A DNA stretch of 64,000 bases from Micromonospora chokoriensis (GCF_000718555.1 NZ_JOAN01000007.1:162197-226196); one strand, 5' to 3'. Shown: positions 1 to 11,110, numbered from the stretch's first letter. Made by a program: numbers and translations. Notes: generated by a model not told the origin, from the letters alone.

Positions 1-225
1 CCGATCGACGAGCTCCTCGAGAAGACGACGTCGAAGTACGCGCTGGTCATCTTCGCCGCCAAGCGCGCGCGCCAGGTCAACGCCTACTACAGCCAGCTCG
101 GTGAGGGTCTGCTGGAGTACGTCGGCCCGCTCGTCGAGACCACTCCGCAGGAGAAGCCCCTCTCGATCGCCATGCGTGAGATCAACTCGGGCCTGCTCAC
201 CGCCGAGCCGACCGACCAGCCGTAA
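1..225 (+). CDS. rpoZ: DNA-directed RNA polymerase omega subunit, 3' part
   Basis: The 5' end is cut by the window edge. The frame is open from base 1 and gives 74 residues before TAA at 223-225. The visible part starts [20 protein letters not shown] and continues with the [10 protein letters not shown] segment, which is typical of omega. Omega is a small non-catalytic subunit that helps beta-prime fold and assemble into the core polymerase. The order rpoZ-coaBC-metK-priA is the usual actinobacterial arrangement, which supports the call. Only 14 bp separate it from coaBC, so the two are probably co-transcribed. Only the start and promoter are unknown. Confidence 0.93.
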   Translation, partial: PIDELLEKTTSKYALVIFAAKRARQVNAYYSQLGEGLLEYVGPLVETTPQEKPLSIAMREINSGLLTAEPTDQP

Positions 226-239
226 GCCCTCGCTGGCCG

Positions 240-1445
240 ATGTCCGCCTCGATCGTCCTCGGGGTCGGCGGCGGCATCGCCGCCTACAAGGCGTGTGAGC
301 TGCTGCGACTCTTCACCGAATCGGGTCACCGGGTTCGGGTCGTGCCGACCGCGTCGGCGCTCCGCTTCGTGGGGGCGCCGACCTGGGCCGCGCTCTCCGG
401 CCAGCCGGTCGCCGACGACGTCTGGACCGACGTCCACGAGGTGCCGCATGTCCGGCTCGGCAAGCAGGCCGACCTGGTGGTGGTCGCGCCGACCACCACC
501 GACCTGCTCGCCAAGGCCGCGCACGGCCTCGCCGACGACCTGCTGACCAACACCCTGCTGACCGCCCGCTGCCCGGTCCTGCTGGCCCCGGCCATGCACA
601 CCGAGATGTGGGAGCACCCCGCCACCGTGGCCAACGTCGCCACGCTGCGCTCCCGGGGTGTGCGGGTCCTCGACCCGGCCGTCGGCCGGCTCACCGGCGC
701 CGACACCGGCAAAGGTCGGCTACCCGACCCGGCGGAGATCTTCGCCGTCGCTCGTCGGCTCCTGGCCCGGGGCTCCGACTCCGCCGATCTGGTCGGCCGC
801 CGGGTGGTCGTCACCGCGGGCGGCACCCGCGAGCCTCTGGACCCGGTCCGCTTCCTGGGCAACCGCTCGTCGGGCAAGCAGGGTTACGCGTTCGCCCGCG
901 CGGCGGTCGCCCGGGGTGCCCGGGTCACCCTGATCGCGGCCAACGTCGACCTCGCCGACCCGGCCGGCGTCGACCTGATCCGGGTGGGCACCACTGCCGA
1001 GCTGCGGGAGGCGACGCTTAAGGCCTCCGTCGAGGCCGACGCGGTGGTGATGGCGGCGGCTCCGGCCGATTTCCGGCCCGCGACCTACGCCCCTGGCAAA
1101 ATCAAGAAGGCGGACGACGGGGTGGCGCCCACCATCGAGCTCGTCACCAACCCGGACATCGCGGCGGAGCTTGGCCAGCGCAAACGACCAGGGCAGGTGC
1201 TTGTGGTGTTCGCCGCCGAGACCGGCGATGCCGAGGCCAACGGTCGAGCGAAACTCGCCCGGAAGCGGGCCGATCTGATCGTCGTCAACGAGGTTGGTCC
1301 GAACAAGGTCTTCGGCGCCGACACCAACACAGTGACGGTCATCGGCGCGGACGGCTCGGTCAGCCGGCTGCCCGAGCAGGCCAAGGAGGCAGTGGCCGAC
1401 ACCGTATGGGATCTGGTCGTGGCGCGGCTGCCCGAGCACTCCTGA
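240..1445 (+). CDS. coaBC: bifunctional phosphopantothenoylcysteine decarboxylase / phosphopantothenate-cysteine ligase
   Basis: 401 residues, full length. It carries out two steps of coenzyme A synthesis: joining cysteine to 4'-phosphopantothenate and then decarboxylating the product with FMN. The N-terminal CoaC flavoprotein half (about 1-185) begins with GVGGGIAAYKA and contains the substrate-clamp segment PAMHTEMW. The C-terminal CoaB half starts near VVVTAGGTREPLDPVRF and contains the conserved lysine-rich GKIKK. The ATG at 240 puts the first beta strand (SIVLGVGGG) at residue 4, as in the family. It is followed closely by metK, which has its own candidate promoter. Confidence 0.95.
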   Translation: MSASIVLGVGGGIAAYKACELLRLFTESGHRVRVVPTASALRFVGAPTWAALSGQPVADDVWTDVHEVPHVRLGKQADLVVVAPTTTDLLAKAAHGLADDLLTNTLLTARCPVLLAPAMHTEMWEHPATVANVATLRSRGVRVLDPAVGRLTGADTGKGRLPDPAEIFAVARRLLARGSDSADLVGRRVVVTAGGTREPLDPVRFLGNRSSGKQGYAFARAAVARGARVTLIAANVDLADPAGVDLIRVGTTAELREATLKASVEADAVVMAAAPADFRPATYAPGKIKKADDGVAPTIELVTNPDIAAELGQRKRPGQVLVVFAAETGDAEANGRAKLARKRADLIVVNEVGPNKVFGADTNTVTVIGADGSVSRLPEQAKEAVADTVWDLVVARLPEHS

Positions 1446-1493
1446 CGGGTGGTAAAGGTCGTGACCGATCCCGACACCGACCGCAATGGTGAT

Positions 1494-1499
1494 TACACT
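1494..1499 (+). promoter_or_regulatory. candidate -10 element of metK
   Basis: TACACT lies in the short coaBC-metK gap, 33 bp before the chosen metK GTG. No convincing -35 is visible. The element lies downstream of the earliest in-frame start of the metK frame (1449), so that start would not be in this transcript. This helps decide the start. Confidence 0.4.
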
Positions 1500-1532
1500 G
1501 CCGCGGAACGACCTCTAACGCTTAGGAGTGCC

Positions 1533-2722
<1,190 letters not shown>

Positions 2723-2726
<4 letters not shown>

Positions 2727-4696
2727 CCGCCACCACGCGCAGCGACCGGCGACCCGCAGATGGGTCGCCGGTCGCACGCGTCTGCGTGGATGTCGGCCTG
2801 GCGCACCTGGACCGGCCGTTCGACTACCTGGTGCCGGCGGAGCTGGACGAGGTGGCGGTGCCCGGCACGCGGGTGAAGGTGCGCTTCGCCGGGCAGCTCG
2901 TCGACGGGTGGCTGCTGTCGCGTGCCGACGAATCCGGGCACACCGGCCGCCTCGCGTACCTGGAGAAGGTGGTTTCGCCGGAGCCGGTGCTGGCCCCCGA
3001 GATCGCTCGGCTGGCCCGGGCGGTCGCCGACCGGTACGCGGGCAGCCTCGCCGACGTGCTCCGGCTCGCCGTGCCACCCCGGCACGCCCGGGTGGAGAAG
3101 GAGCCCCGCGAGGACCAGCCCCGCCCGGCGGCCCACAGCGAGGCGGTCGACCCGCGTGGGTGGCGGGACTACCCGACCGGCCCGGCCCTGCTGCGCGCGC
3201 TCACCGACGGCCGGGCGCCCCGCGCGGTCTGGTCGGCGCTGCCCGGCGAGGACTGGGCGGCCCGCTACGCCGACGCGGTGGCGGCCACCGTCGCCGGCGG
3301 GCGTGGCGCGGTGGTCGTGGTGCCCGACGCCCGCGACCTCGACCGCCTCGACGCCGCACTCACCGCTGTGCTCGGCCCGGGGCGGCACGTCAGCCTCTCC
3401 GCCGCGCTCGGGCCGGCGCGGCGTTACCGGGCGTTCCTCGCCGCCCGCCGCGGACAGGTGTCGGTGGTGATCGGCACCCGGGCGGCGATGTTCGCCCCGG
3501 TGCAGCGGCTCGGCCTCGTCGCCGTCTGGGACGACGGCGACGACCTGCACTCCGAGCCCCGGGCGCCGTACCCACACGCCCGCGACGTGCTGCTCACCCG
3601 CGTCCACCTCGCCGAGGCCGGGGCGCTGGTCGGCGGGTACGCCCGCACCGCCGAGGCGCAGCTGCTGGTGGAGACCGGCTGGGCTCGGGAGGTGGTCGCC
3701 GATCGCACCACCGTGCGGGCGCGGATCCCGGCCATCGCGCCGACCGGCGACGACCCCCAACTGGCCCGCGACCCCGGGGCCGCCACCGCCCGGCTGCCCA
3801 GCCTGGCCTGGACGGCTGCCCGCGACGCCATCCGGCAGGACCTGCCGGTGCTGGTGCAGGTGCCCCGCCGCGGCTACCTGCCGTCGATCTCCTGCGCCGA
3901 GTGCCGCACCCCGGCCCGTTGCGAGCACTGCGCCGGCCCGCTCGCGCTGCCGTCGGCCGGCGGCATCCCGGCCTGCCGGTGGTGCGCCCGGGTGGCGGCC
4001 GCGTACGCCTGCCCGCAGTGCGGTGGGCGGCGGCTGCGGGCCGCGGTGACCGGCGCTCGACGGACCGCCGAGGAGTTGGGCCGGGCGTTCCCCGGCGTCT
4101 CGGTGCGCACCTCGGGCCGGGAGGAGGTGCTGACCGACGTGCCCGGCGGCGCGGCGCTGGTGGTGGCCACTCCGGGGGCCGAGCCGGTCGCTGAGGGCGG
4201 CTACGGCGCGGTGCTGCTGCTCGACTCGTGGGCCCTGCTGACCCGGGCCGACCTGCGCGCCGGCGAGGAGGCGCTGCGCCGCTGGCTGGCGGCGGCGGCC
4301 CTGGCCCGCCCGGCGCCGGCCGGCCGGGTGGTGGTGGTCGCCGACGGCGCGCTCGCCCCGGTGCAGGCGCTGCTGCGGTGGGACGCCGGCTGGTTCGCCG
4401 GCCGGGAGCTGGCCGAGCGCCGGGAGCTGGGCTTCCCGCCGGCCGTACGGATGGCGAGCGTCACCGGCTCGGCCGAGGCGGTGGCGGACCTGCTCGCCGC
4501 GACCCGGCTGCCGGACGACGCCGAGGTGCTCGGGCCGGTGCCGGCCGAGGAGGGGCGGGAGCGGATGTTGGTCCGGGTGCCCCGGGCTCGGGCTGCCGCG
4601 CTCGCCGAGGCGCTGCACTCGGCCGCCGGCGTTCGGACCGCCCGCAAGGCCGTCGATCCGGTTCGTCTCCAGGTCGATCCGCTGAGCCTGTTCTGA
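2723..4696 (+). CDS. priA: primosomal protein N' (PriA), actinobacterial form lacking helicase motifs
   Basis: About 657 residues. PriA recognises stalled forks and reloads the replisome. The N-terminal DNA-binding domain begins with [21 protein letters not shown] cysteine cluster near residues 380-440 ([27 protein letters not shown]) is the zinc-binding insert. No Walker A GxGKT or DEAH box is present where an SF2 helicase needs them. Actinobacterial PriA proteins are described as lacking detectable helicase motifs, so this is probably a structural loader. Start uncertain: no ATG or GTG precedes the conserved N-terminus. CTG at 2723 overlaps the metK stop as CTGA; GTG at 2786 would cut into the first strand. 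Confidence 0.85.
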
Positions 4697-4854
4697 GTGT
4701 TTCCGCAGGTGCGGAGGGTGATGGATCTCGCACGCTGTGGTGGTCCTCGCACACCGCGTCCGGCAGGGCAGTGGCGTCCGAGTGGTAGCATCGCCCGTCA
4801 TGCCATGGCGTACGACGGGCTCCAGGTGAGCCGGTGATCAGGGGTGGACCAGTC

Positions 4855-5838
4855 GTGACCGTTGGACAATCGATCGTCTTCAACGGCGACCTCGGCAGCG
4901 GCAAGAGCACCGTGTCGGTCGAGATCGCCAAGCGGCTCGGCATGCGTCGGGTCAGCGTGGGGGACCTCTACCGGGAGATGGCGCAGCAGCGGCAGATGAC
5001 CGCCCTGCAGCTCAACCTGCACGCCGAGCTCGACCAGGCCGTCGACGGCTACGTCGATCAACTCCAGCGGGACATCGCCGCCTCCGGTGAGCGCCTGATC
5101 ATGGACTCCCGGCTGGCCTGGCACTTCTTCACCGATGCGCTCAAGGTGCACATGATCACCGAGCCGGGCGAGGCGGCCCGCCGGGTGCTGGCCCGACCGT
5201 CCGGGCCGGCGGAGAGTTACGCCTCCCTGGAGGAGGCCAAGAGCAAGCTCCGTGAGCGCAGCGCGAGCGAGCGCAGCCGGTTCATCATCCGCTACGGGGT
5301 GGACAAGGCCCGGCTGCGCAACTACGACCTGATCTGCGACACCACCCGGGCCTCGGCCGCCGAGGTGATCGAGCACATCGTGGCCGCGTACGAGGGCAAG
5401 CTCGGCGCCGAGGTGCTGCGCGACGCGCCGCCGCTGCTGCTGCTGGACCCGGCCCGGGTCTACCCGACCGAGGACATCGCCACCCTGCGGGGTCTGTGGG
5501 ACACCGACTTCGTCGGTGGCGTCGCCGAGGCCGGCGACGAGGCGCTAGAGCCGCTGAAGATCGGGTTCACCGGCGAGTACTTCTTCGTCGTCGACGGTCA
5601 CCGTCGCCTCAGCGCAGCCCTGCAGAACGGGTTCTCGCTGGTCCCCGCCCAGTTGGTCGCCGAGGTCGACGAGCCGGTCGTGGGTCAGATGACCGCCGTC
5701 GACTACTTCGCCGCCCAGGTGCGCCCCGGCCTGATCTACGACTGGGAGGCGGCTCACAAGATCCAACTGCCGCTGCCCGAGCCCGCGCTGCTCCGTGGCG
5801 ACGCCGTGCTCGCGGGGGACCAGAGCGCCAGCGTCTGA
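4855..5838 (+). CDS. nucleotide-kinase-like P-loop protein with C-terminal ParB/sulfiredoxin-like domain
   Basis: 327 residues. The N-terminal half (about 1-185) is a P-loop kinase of the cytidylate/adenylate kinase type, with Walker A GDLGSGKST, a YREMAQQR lid-proximal region and an RFIIRYGVD arginine-rich segment. The C-terminal part (about 210-300) contains EYFFVVDGHRRLSAALQNG. This resembles the DGHRRxxAA signature of ParB-N/sulfiredoxin-like folds, which bind nucleotides or DNA. The kinase call is secure as a fold, but the substrate is unknown. GTG at 4855 is preferred because of the purine-rich AGGGGTGG upstream; GTG at 4834 is an alternative. It sits alone between priA and def, with a possible TAGCAT -10 near 4787. 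Confidence 0.75.
   Translation: MTVGQSIVFNGDLGSGKSTVSVEIAKRLGMRRVSVGDLYREMAQQRQMTALQLNLHAELDQAVDGYVDQLQRDIAASGERLIMDSRLAWHFFTDALKVHMITEPGEAARRVLARPSGPAESYASLEEAKSKLRERSASERSRFIIRYGVDKARLRNYDLICDTTRASAAEVIEHIVAAYEGKLGAEVLRDAPPLLLLDPARVYPTEDIATLRGLWDTDFVGGVAEAGDEALEPLKIGFTGEYFFVVDGHRRLSAALQNGFSLVPAQLVAEVDEPVVGQMTAVDYFAAQVRPGLIYDWEAAHKIQLPLPEPALLRGDAVLAGDQSASV
5251..5280 (+). repeat. REP-like GAGCGCAGCG repeat inside a coding sequence
   Basis: The stretch is built from GAGCG and GCAGC units and resembles the start of the repeat near 34650. It is read in frame as LRERSASERSR, a low-complexity charged insert in the kinase domain. Confidence 0.45.
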
Positions 5839-5980
5839 ACCCAGGCGAAGGGCGGGGCCGACGCGCGGGGTACGTGCGCCGGACCCGGCCACCGACGTGC
5901 GCCGAAGCCTCCCGGTGGCGCTGGGCACACCGGCGGCAGTCGATCGAGGTACGCCGGCCGGCGCGCGGCCGGGCACTCCG

Positions 5981-5986
5981 TAGACT
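5981..5986 (+). promoter_or_regulatory. candidate -10 element of def
   Basis: TAGACT lies 44 bp before the def GTG, in a 192-bp gap that holds no other gene. No clear -35 is seen. Confidence 0.35.
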
Positions 5987-6030
5987 GGTACGGCACCGCT
6001 CGTCCCACCCGAAAGAAGGAGCCGTCCCGC

Positions 6031-6588
6031 GTGACCGTCCAGCCCATCCGTCTGTTTGGGGATCCGGTGCTGCGCACGCCGGCCGATCCGGTGGTCAACT
6101 TCGACGCCGAGCTACGTCGGCTCGTCGCCGACCTCACCGACACGATGCGTGAGCAGAACGGCGCCGGCCTGGCCGCGCCGCAGCTCGGTGTGAGCCTGCG
6201 GGTTTTCACCTTCGACGTCGACGACGTCCTCGGGCACCTGATCAACCCGGTGTTGGAGTTTCCCGACGAGGAGGAGCAGGACGGCCCGGAGGGCTGCCTG
6301 TCGATCCCCGGGCTCTACTTCGACACCAAGCGTCGGCAGAACGTCATCGCCAAGGGCTTCAGCTCGTTCGGCGACCCGATGCAGATCGTCGGCACCGGTC
6401 TGATGGCGCGTTGCGTGCAGCACGAGACCGACCACCTCGATGGGGTGCTCTTCCTGGACCGACTGGACCAGGAGGGGCGCAAGGAAGCCATGAAGGCAAT
6501 CCGTCAGGCCGAGTGGTACGACGCGGCGGCCCCGCCCACGGTCAAGCTCAGCCCACACATCAGCGACCCCTTCGGTCTGGGGCGCTGA
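6031..6588 (+). CDS. def: peptide deformylase
   Basis: 185 residues. It removes the N-formyl group from nascent proteins and uses a metal held by one Cys and two His. All three family motifs are present in order: [10 protein letters not shown] at about 44-53, EGCLSIPG near 88 (Cys ligand) and QHETDHLDG near 130 (His ligands and catalytic Glu). The GTG at 6031 follows a good Shine-Dalgarno (AAGAAGGAG) by about 7 nt. The neighbour fmt adds the formyl group that Def removes, a classic pairing; the gap is 5 bp. Confidence 0.95.
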   Translation: MTVQPIRLFGDPVLRTPADPVVNFDAELRRLVADLTDTMREQNGAGLAAPQLGVSLRVFTFDVDDVLGHLINPVLEFPDEEEQDGPEGCLSIPGLYFDTKRRQNVIAKGFSSFGDPMQIVGTGLMARCVQHETDHLDGVLFLDRLDQEGRKEAMKAIRQAEWYDAAAPPTVKLSPHISDPFGLGR

Positions 6589-6593
6589 CCCGG

Positions 6594-7520
6594 ATGCGCG
6601 TGATCTTCGCCGGTACGCCGGCTGTCGCTCTTCCCGCCCTGGCCGCCGTCGCCGCCTCCCGCCACGAGCTGGTCGCCGTGGTCACCCGGCCCGACGCGCC
6701 CGCTGGGCGTGGGCGGGGCCTGTCCCGCTCTCCGGTCGGTGCGTGGGCCGACGAGCACGGCGTCGAGGTGCTCACGCCGGCCCGTCCCCGCGACCCGGAG
6801 TTCCTCGACCGGTTGCGCGAGTTGGCGCCGGACTGCGTGCCGGTGGTCGCCTACGGCGCGCTGGTGCCGCCGGCGGCGCTGGAGATCCCCCGGTACGGCT
6901 GGATCAACCTGCACTTCTCGCTGCTGCCCGCGTGGCGTGGCGCCGCGCCCGTGCAGCACGCCGTGCTGCACGGCGACGAGCTGACCGGTGCCAGCGTCTT
7001 CCAACTGGAGGAGGGCCTGGACACCGGCCCGGTCTACGGCACCCTGACCGACGAGATCCGCCCCGCCGACACCTCGGGTGATCTGCTGGAGCGGCTCGCC
7101 GATTCCGGTGCCGGGCTGCTGGTGGCGGTCCTCGACGCGATCGCCGACGGCACCGCCCGGGCCGAGCCGCAGCCGGCCGACGGGGTGTCGCTGGCGCCGA
7201 AGCTGACCGTGGACGACGCCCGGGTGCGTTGGAGCGACCCGGCCTTCGCCGTGGACCGGCGGATCCGGGCCTGCACGCCCGCGCCGGGCGGCTGGACGAC
7301 GTTCCGCGACGAGCGGGTGAAGCTGGGGCCGGTCGTTCCGGTGCCCGACGGCCCTGCGCTGAAGCCGGGGGAGTTGTTGGTGGAGAAGTCCCGGGTGCTG
7401 ACTGGCACGGCGACCGTGCCGGTGCGTCTCGGTGAGGTCCGCGCCGCGGGCAAGCGGGCCATGGGCGCTACCGACTGGGCGCGCGGCGTCCGGGTCGGCA
7501 CTGGAGAGGAATTCGCGTGA
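6594..7520 (+). CDS. fmt: methionyl-tRNA formyltransferase
   Basis: 308 residues. It transfers a formyl group from 10-formyl-THF to initiator Met-tRNA. The N-terminal Rossmann domain begins [16 protein letters not shown]. The catalytic Asn/His and [13 protein letters not shown] loop lie around residues 104-120. The C-terminal OB-like domain binds tRNA. ATG at 6594 is 5 bp after the def stop and begins exactly at the conserved first strand. Its stop overlaps the start of rsmB by 4 bp (GTGA), so def-fmt-rsmB is one operon. Confidence 0.95.
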   Translation: MRVIFAGTPAVALPALAAVAASRHELVAVVTRPDAPAGRGRGLSRSPVGAWADEHGVEVLTPARPRDPEFLDRLRELAPDCVPVVAYGALVPPAALEIPRYGWINLHFSLLPAWRGAAPVQHAVLHGDELTGASVFQLEEGLDTGPVYGTLTDEIRPADTSGDLLERLADSGAGLLVAVLDAIADGTARAEPQPADGVSLAPKLTVDDARVRWSDPAFAVDRRIRACTPAPGGWTTFRDERVKLGPVVPVPDGPALKPGELLVEKSRVLTGTATVPVRLGEVRAAGKRAMGATDWARGVRVGTGEEFA

Positions 7521-8953
7521 CGGCACCGGAGGGAACCCGACCGACGCGCTCCGGCCCGTCGACCGGCCGTGGCGGGGATCGCCGTCCGGTCCGGCCACCA
7601 CTGGACCGGCCGCGCCGCGCCGCGTACGAGGCGGTGGCGGCGGTGCACCGCGACGACGCGTTCGCCAACCTGGTGCTGCCCATCATCCTGCGGGAGGAGG
7701 GGCTGTTCGGTCGGGACGCGGCCTTCGCCACCGAGCTGACCTACGGCACCCTGCGTCACCTGGGCACGTTGGACGCGATCCTGACCGCCGCGGCCGGCCG
7801 GGACGTGGCTCGGATCGACCCGCCGGTGCGCGACGCGCTGCGCCTCGGGGCGTACCAGCTGTTGCACACCCGGGTGCCGGCGCACGCCGCGGTCTCCTCG
7901 ACGGTGGACCTGGTCCGCTCGGTCGCGCCGGGCGCCACCGGCTTCGCCAACGCGGTGTTGCGCGAGGTGTCCAGCCGGGACGCGGACGCCTGGGTGACGA
8001 AGCTGGCCCCGCCGATGGAGACCGACCCGGTCGGGCACCTCTCCTTGGCGTACAGCCATCCGCAGTGGATCGTGCGGGCCTTCTCCGAGGCGCTCGGCGG
8101 CGATCTGGGCGAGACGGAGCGCCTCCTGATCGAGGACAACGAGCGTCCGCCGGTGCACCTGTGCGCCCGGCCCGGGTTGATCGACCCGGTCGAGCTGGCC
8201 GACCAGGTCGGCGGTGCGCCCGGTGCCTTCTCGCCGTACGCCGTCTATCTGCCCGGCGGTGCGCCGGGCGAAATCCCGGCGGTGGTCGACGGCCGTGCCC
8301 ACGTCCAGGACGAGGGCTCCCAACTGGTGGCCACCGCGCTTGCCGACGCGCCGTTGGACGGCCCGGACGGTCGTTGGCTGGATCTGTGCGCCGGGCCGGG
8401 TGGCAAGGCCGGGCTGCTCGGCGCTCTGGCCGCGCAGCGGGGTGCCCGGGTGACCGCGGTGGAGGTTGCCGAGCACCGGGCCCGACTGGTCTCGTTGGCG
8501 ACCCGGGACCTGCCGGTGGCCGTGCTGACCATGGACGGCCGTGAGGTCGGCGCTGACCCGAAGCTGCCGGAGCAGCACTTCGACCGGGTGCTGGTGGACG
8601 CACCGTGCACGGGGCTGGGCTCGCTTCGTCGCCGGCCGGAGTCGCGCTGGCGACGCCAGCCGTCGGACCTGCCGCCGCTGACCCGGCTGCAACGCGAGTT
8701 GCTCGGCGCGGCGTTGCGGGCGGTCCGCCCGGGTGGCCTGGTCGCCTACGTCACCTGCTCGCCGCACACGGTCGAGACGCACGTGACGGTGACCGAGGCG
8801 GCCCGCCGCAGCGGGGTTGCAGTGGACTTCGTGGACGCCCGGCCGCTGCTGCCGGCCGGCATGCCCGGTCTCGGCGACGGGCCGACCGTGCAGCTCTGGC
8901 CACACCGCCACGGCACCGACGCGATGTTCCTCGCCGTCCTGCGCCGAGGCTGA
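7517..8953 (+). CDS. rsmB: 16S rRNA m5C967 methyltransferase
   Basis: 478 residues. It methylates C967 of 16S rRNA. A basic, Pro/Arg-rich N-terminal extension of about 30 residues precedes a NusB-like RNA-binding domain (about 35-180). A Rossmann methyltransferase domain follows, with SAM motif [15 protein letters not shown]. The two cysteines of the family are VDAPCTGLG and [10 protein letters not shown]; one forms the covalent RNA adduct and the other releases it. The GTG overlaps the fmt stop. A hairpin at 8964-8997 closes the operon. Confidence 0.93.
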   Translation: MTAPEGTRPTRSGPSTGRGGDRRPVRPPLDRPRRAAYEAVAAVHRDDAFANLVLPIILREEGLFGRDAAFATELTYGTLRHLGTLDAILTAAAGRDVARIDPPVRDALRLGAYQLLHTRVPAHAAVSSTVDLVRSVAPGATGFANAVLREVSSRDADAWVTKLAPPMETDPVGHLSLAYSHPQWIVRAFSEALGGDLGETERLLIEDNERPPVHLCARPGLIDPVELADQVGGAPGAFSPYAVYLPGGAPGEIPAVVDGRAHVQDEGSQLVATALADAPLDGPDGRWLDLCAGPGGKAGLLGALAAQRGARVTAVEVAEHRARLVSLATRDLPVAVLTMDGREVGADPKLPEQHFDRVLVDAPCTGLGSLRRRPESRWRRQPSDLPPLTRLQRELLGAALRAVRPGGLVAYVTCSPHTVETHVTVTEAARRSGVAVDFVDARPLLPAGMPGLGDGPTVQLWPHRHGTDAMFLAVLRRG

Positions 8954-8963
8954 CCCGACCCCG

Positions 8964-8997
8964 CGTCCGGCCGATCGGTCACCCGGTCGGCCGGACG
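8964..8997. terminator. bidirectional hairpin between convergent genes
   Basis: CGTCCGGCCGA pairs perfectly with TCGGCCGGACG around a 12-nt loop. It sits in the 52-bp gap between the converging rsmB and the lipoprotein gene. There is no long T run, as is common in GC-rich actinobacteria. Confidence 0.6.
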
Positions 8998-9005
8998 TGG
9001 CGTGC

Positions 9006-9896
9006 TCAGGTGACCGGAAGGCCCTTCGTGCCGGCGTTCTTCATCGAGCGGGTCAGGTCCCGGTCGGAGATCCAGAGGAAGCACTGCACGCCACGGTTAC
9101 CGTTGCGCCACTCCTCCTCGTACGGCTGGTAGTAGATCGTTCCGGCGCGGAAGTCGAGCTGGGAGTTGTCCGGGACCTTGGCGAACTTGGCGATCATCGT
9201 CTGGCAGGCCTGGTGGGTCCGCTTGACGCCGCGGGTGAAATCGGCGTAGCTGGTATCCGGGGCCTGCCAGACCCCGACGAACTCGGCGTGGTGCTTGGCG
9301 GTGCAGGAGACCGGCACCATCTCTTCGATCTCGTCCTTGAGCAGCTTCGGGTTGAAGCAGCGGTACGCCAGCGGCGCCGCGCCGGAGAGCGCACCCCGGA
9401 GGCTGCCGGTACGCAGGTCGACCGCGGTGCTGTCGATGCTGGCGATCTCGGTGACGTCGCAGCGGTACCAACGGGCCCCGCCCGACCAGGCCGGCACCGA
9501 CGGCAGCACGACGGTCAGGCCGAGCCGCCCGGAACGCCAGTCGGCGCCCAACGCCTTGTTGACCACCGTGTCGCACGCGGCGTGCGCGGCTCGCATGCCC
9601 TTCGAGCCGGGCTGCGGCGGCGTGCCGCCCTGAGCGTCCGGGCCGGTGAAGGTGCCGACGTGCATGGTCTCCACCCGGTGCCCCTCGGTGCACGCCATCG
9701 GGTTGTAGCCGGTCAGGAAACCGACCTGCTGGGAGCTGTGGTGGCAGACGTCGGCGGCGGGGACGAACTGCTGCGCCGCGACGGGCGCCGGCCAGTCGTC
9801 GATGAGGTCACGGTCGACTCCGGCGGGTGCGCCGCACCCGGCCAGCGCCAGGGCCAACGCCCCACCCCCGGCGAACGCCGCCAACCACCGTCGCAT
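9006..9896 (-). CDS. septum-formation-domain lipoprotein, copy 1
   Basis: 296 residues. A signal peptide MRRWLAAFAGG is followed by lipobox LAGC with Cys at residue 21, so the protein should be lipid-anchored outside the membrane. The mature part has paired-cysteine segments (PMACTEGHRVETMHVGTF, YRCDVTEIAS, VSCTAKHHAEFVGVW, QCFLWIS). These match what I recall of the actinobacterial Septum_form family. The biochemical function is unknown. The start is the ATG at 9896, directly before the signal peptide; the frame is open further upstream but without a signal. The next gene upstream on the same strand is a paralogue of identical length. Confidence 0.75.
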   Translation of the reverse strand: MRRWLAAFAGGGALALALAGCGAPAGVDRDLIDDWPAPVAAQQFVPAADVCHHSSQQVGFLTGYNPMACTEGHRVETMHVGTFTGPDAQGGTPPQPGSKGMRAAHAACDTVVNKALGADWRSGRLGLTVVLPSVPAWSGGARWYRCDVTEIASIDSTAVDLRTGSLRGALSGAAPLAYRCFNPKLLKDEIEEMVPVSCTAKHHAEFVGVWQAPDTSYADFTRGVKRTHQACQTMIAKFAKVPDNSQLDFRAGTIYYQPYEEEWRNGNRGVQCFLWISDRDLTRSMKNAGTKGLPVT

Positions 9897-9977
9897 CCCG
9901 ACCTCCCGCCGCTGGTGGCCTCCGCCGAACCCCGCCGGTCGGTAGCCCCACGGCGCAGCAGCATACGGCACCGATAC

Positions 9978-10868
9978 TCAGATCGCGGGCAGTCCCTCGG
10001 GGCCGGCGCCGCGCATCGAGCGGGTGAGTTTGCGGTCGTCGCTCCACAGGAAACAGCGCACTCCACGGTCACCCTCCTCCCACTCCCGCTGCGACGGTGG
10101 GTAGTAGATGGACCCGGCCCGGTACGGCAGATCGCTGTTGTTCGGCACCGCCGCGTACTCGGCGATCAGCGCCATGCAGCGCTTGTGCGCCCGCTCGGCG
10201 GACTTGGTGAACTCCGCCCAGCTCATGTCCTGTTCCTCGTAGACGCCCACGAACTCGGCGCGGTGCGGCTCGGTGCAGAGCACCGGCGCCATGTAGTTGA
10301 GGTTGTCGCCGATCAGCTTGGGGTCGAAGCAGCGGTGCGTCAGGGGTGTGTCGCCGATCAACGCGCCGCGCAGGCTGCCGGTGCGGTTCACCGGGCGGGT
10401 GTTGTCGATGCTGCCGGTCTCGCTGAGATCGCAGCGGAACCAGCGTGCGCCGCCGGCCCAGGCCGGCGCGGAGGGCAGCGCGAGGGACAGCGCGAGTCGG
10501 GCCGTGTGCCAGTCGCCGCCGAGCACCTGCCGGGCCCGCTGATCGCACTCGGCGCGGGCCGTGCGCAGCGCCGACGAGCCGGGTTCAGGTCGGGCCTCGG
10601 TCAACGCGTCGGGCCCGACGAAGGTGCCGACGTGGATGGTCTCGGCCAGGTGGTTACGCGCGCAGTCCACCGTCTCGTACGTGCTGGCCTGCACGACCGT
10701 GGCGATCCGTGGCAGGCAGGTGTCGGTGGCGGGGGTGAACGGTTTCGGCACCCGCAGCGCCGGCCAGTCGTCGGTGAGATCACCGTCCGCGCCGCGCGCC
10801 GGCGCACAGCCGGCCAGCAGCATCGTCGTGACGCCGGCCAGCACCAGCGCTGGAAACCACCGTCGCAT
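9978..10868 (-). CDS. septum-formation-domain lipoprotein, copy 2
   Basis: 296 residues, with signal peptide MRRWFPALVLAG and lipobox LAGC at Cys21. It is collinear with the downstream copy along its whole length: ETIHVGTFVGPDA matches ETMHVGTFTGPDA, CTEPHRAEFVGVY matches CTAKHHAEFVGVW, and RCFLW matches QCFLW. It is therefore a tandem duplication, with 81 bp between the genes. It lies upstream of copy 1 and probably leads a two-gene transcript. ATG at 10868 is chosen because it starts the signal peptide. Function unknown; a cell-envelope or division role is only suggested by the family name. Confidence 0.75.
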   Translation of the reverse strand: MRRWFPALVLAGVTTMLLAGCAPARGADGDLTDDWPALRVPKPFTPATDTCLPRIATVVQASTYETVDCARNHLAETIHVGTFVGPDALTEARPEPGSSALRTARAECDQRARQVLGGDWHTARLALSLALPSAPAWAGGARWFRCDLSETGSIDNTRPVNRTGSLRGALIGDTPLTHRCFDPKLIGDNLNYMAPVLCTEPHRAEFVGVYEEQDMSWAEFTKSAERAHKRCMALIAEYAAVPNNSDLPYRAGSIYYPPSQREWEEGDRGVRCFLWSDDRKLTRSMRGAGPEGLPAI

Positions 10869-11110
10869 CGTCCGCCCTTTCGGGAGCTGGCGGCCGGTCG
10901 CCGCGCCCCGCGGCGAGACCCCGGCGGGCGTGCAGCCTACGGCACCGTCCCGGTTGGAGTGTCGTCGCGTTTCCGTCGATCGGCCAGCCACTCATGTCTG
11001 TTCGTCCGGATTCGGGGGTCCGGAGCGACTAATTCTGCACCACTGGTCACTACTGGGTCACAGCGCGTCCCCGATGGTGGCGCGATGCGGGTCGCGGGCG
11101 GCCACGTTCG

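Noticed and set aside
1449..1532. Upstream start of metK at 1449
   Set aside because: It would add 28 residues unlike any MetK, and a -10-like TACACT lies inside this extension.
9896..9971. Longer N-terminus for the first septum-type lipoprotein
   Set aside because: It would bury the signal peptide and lipobox inside the protein.
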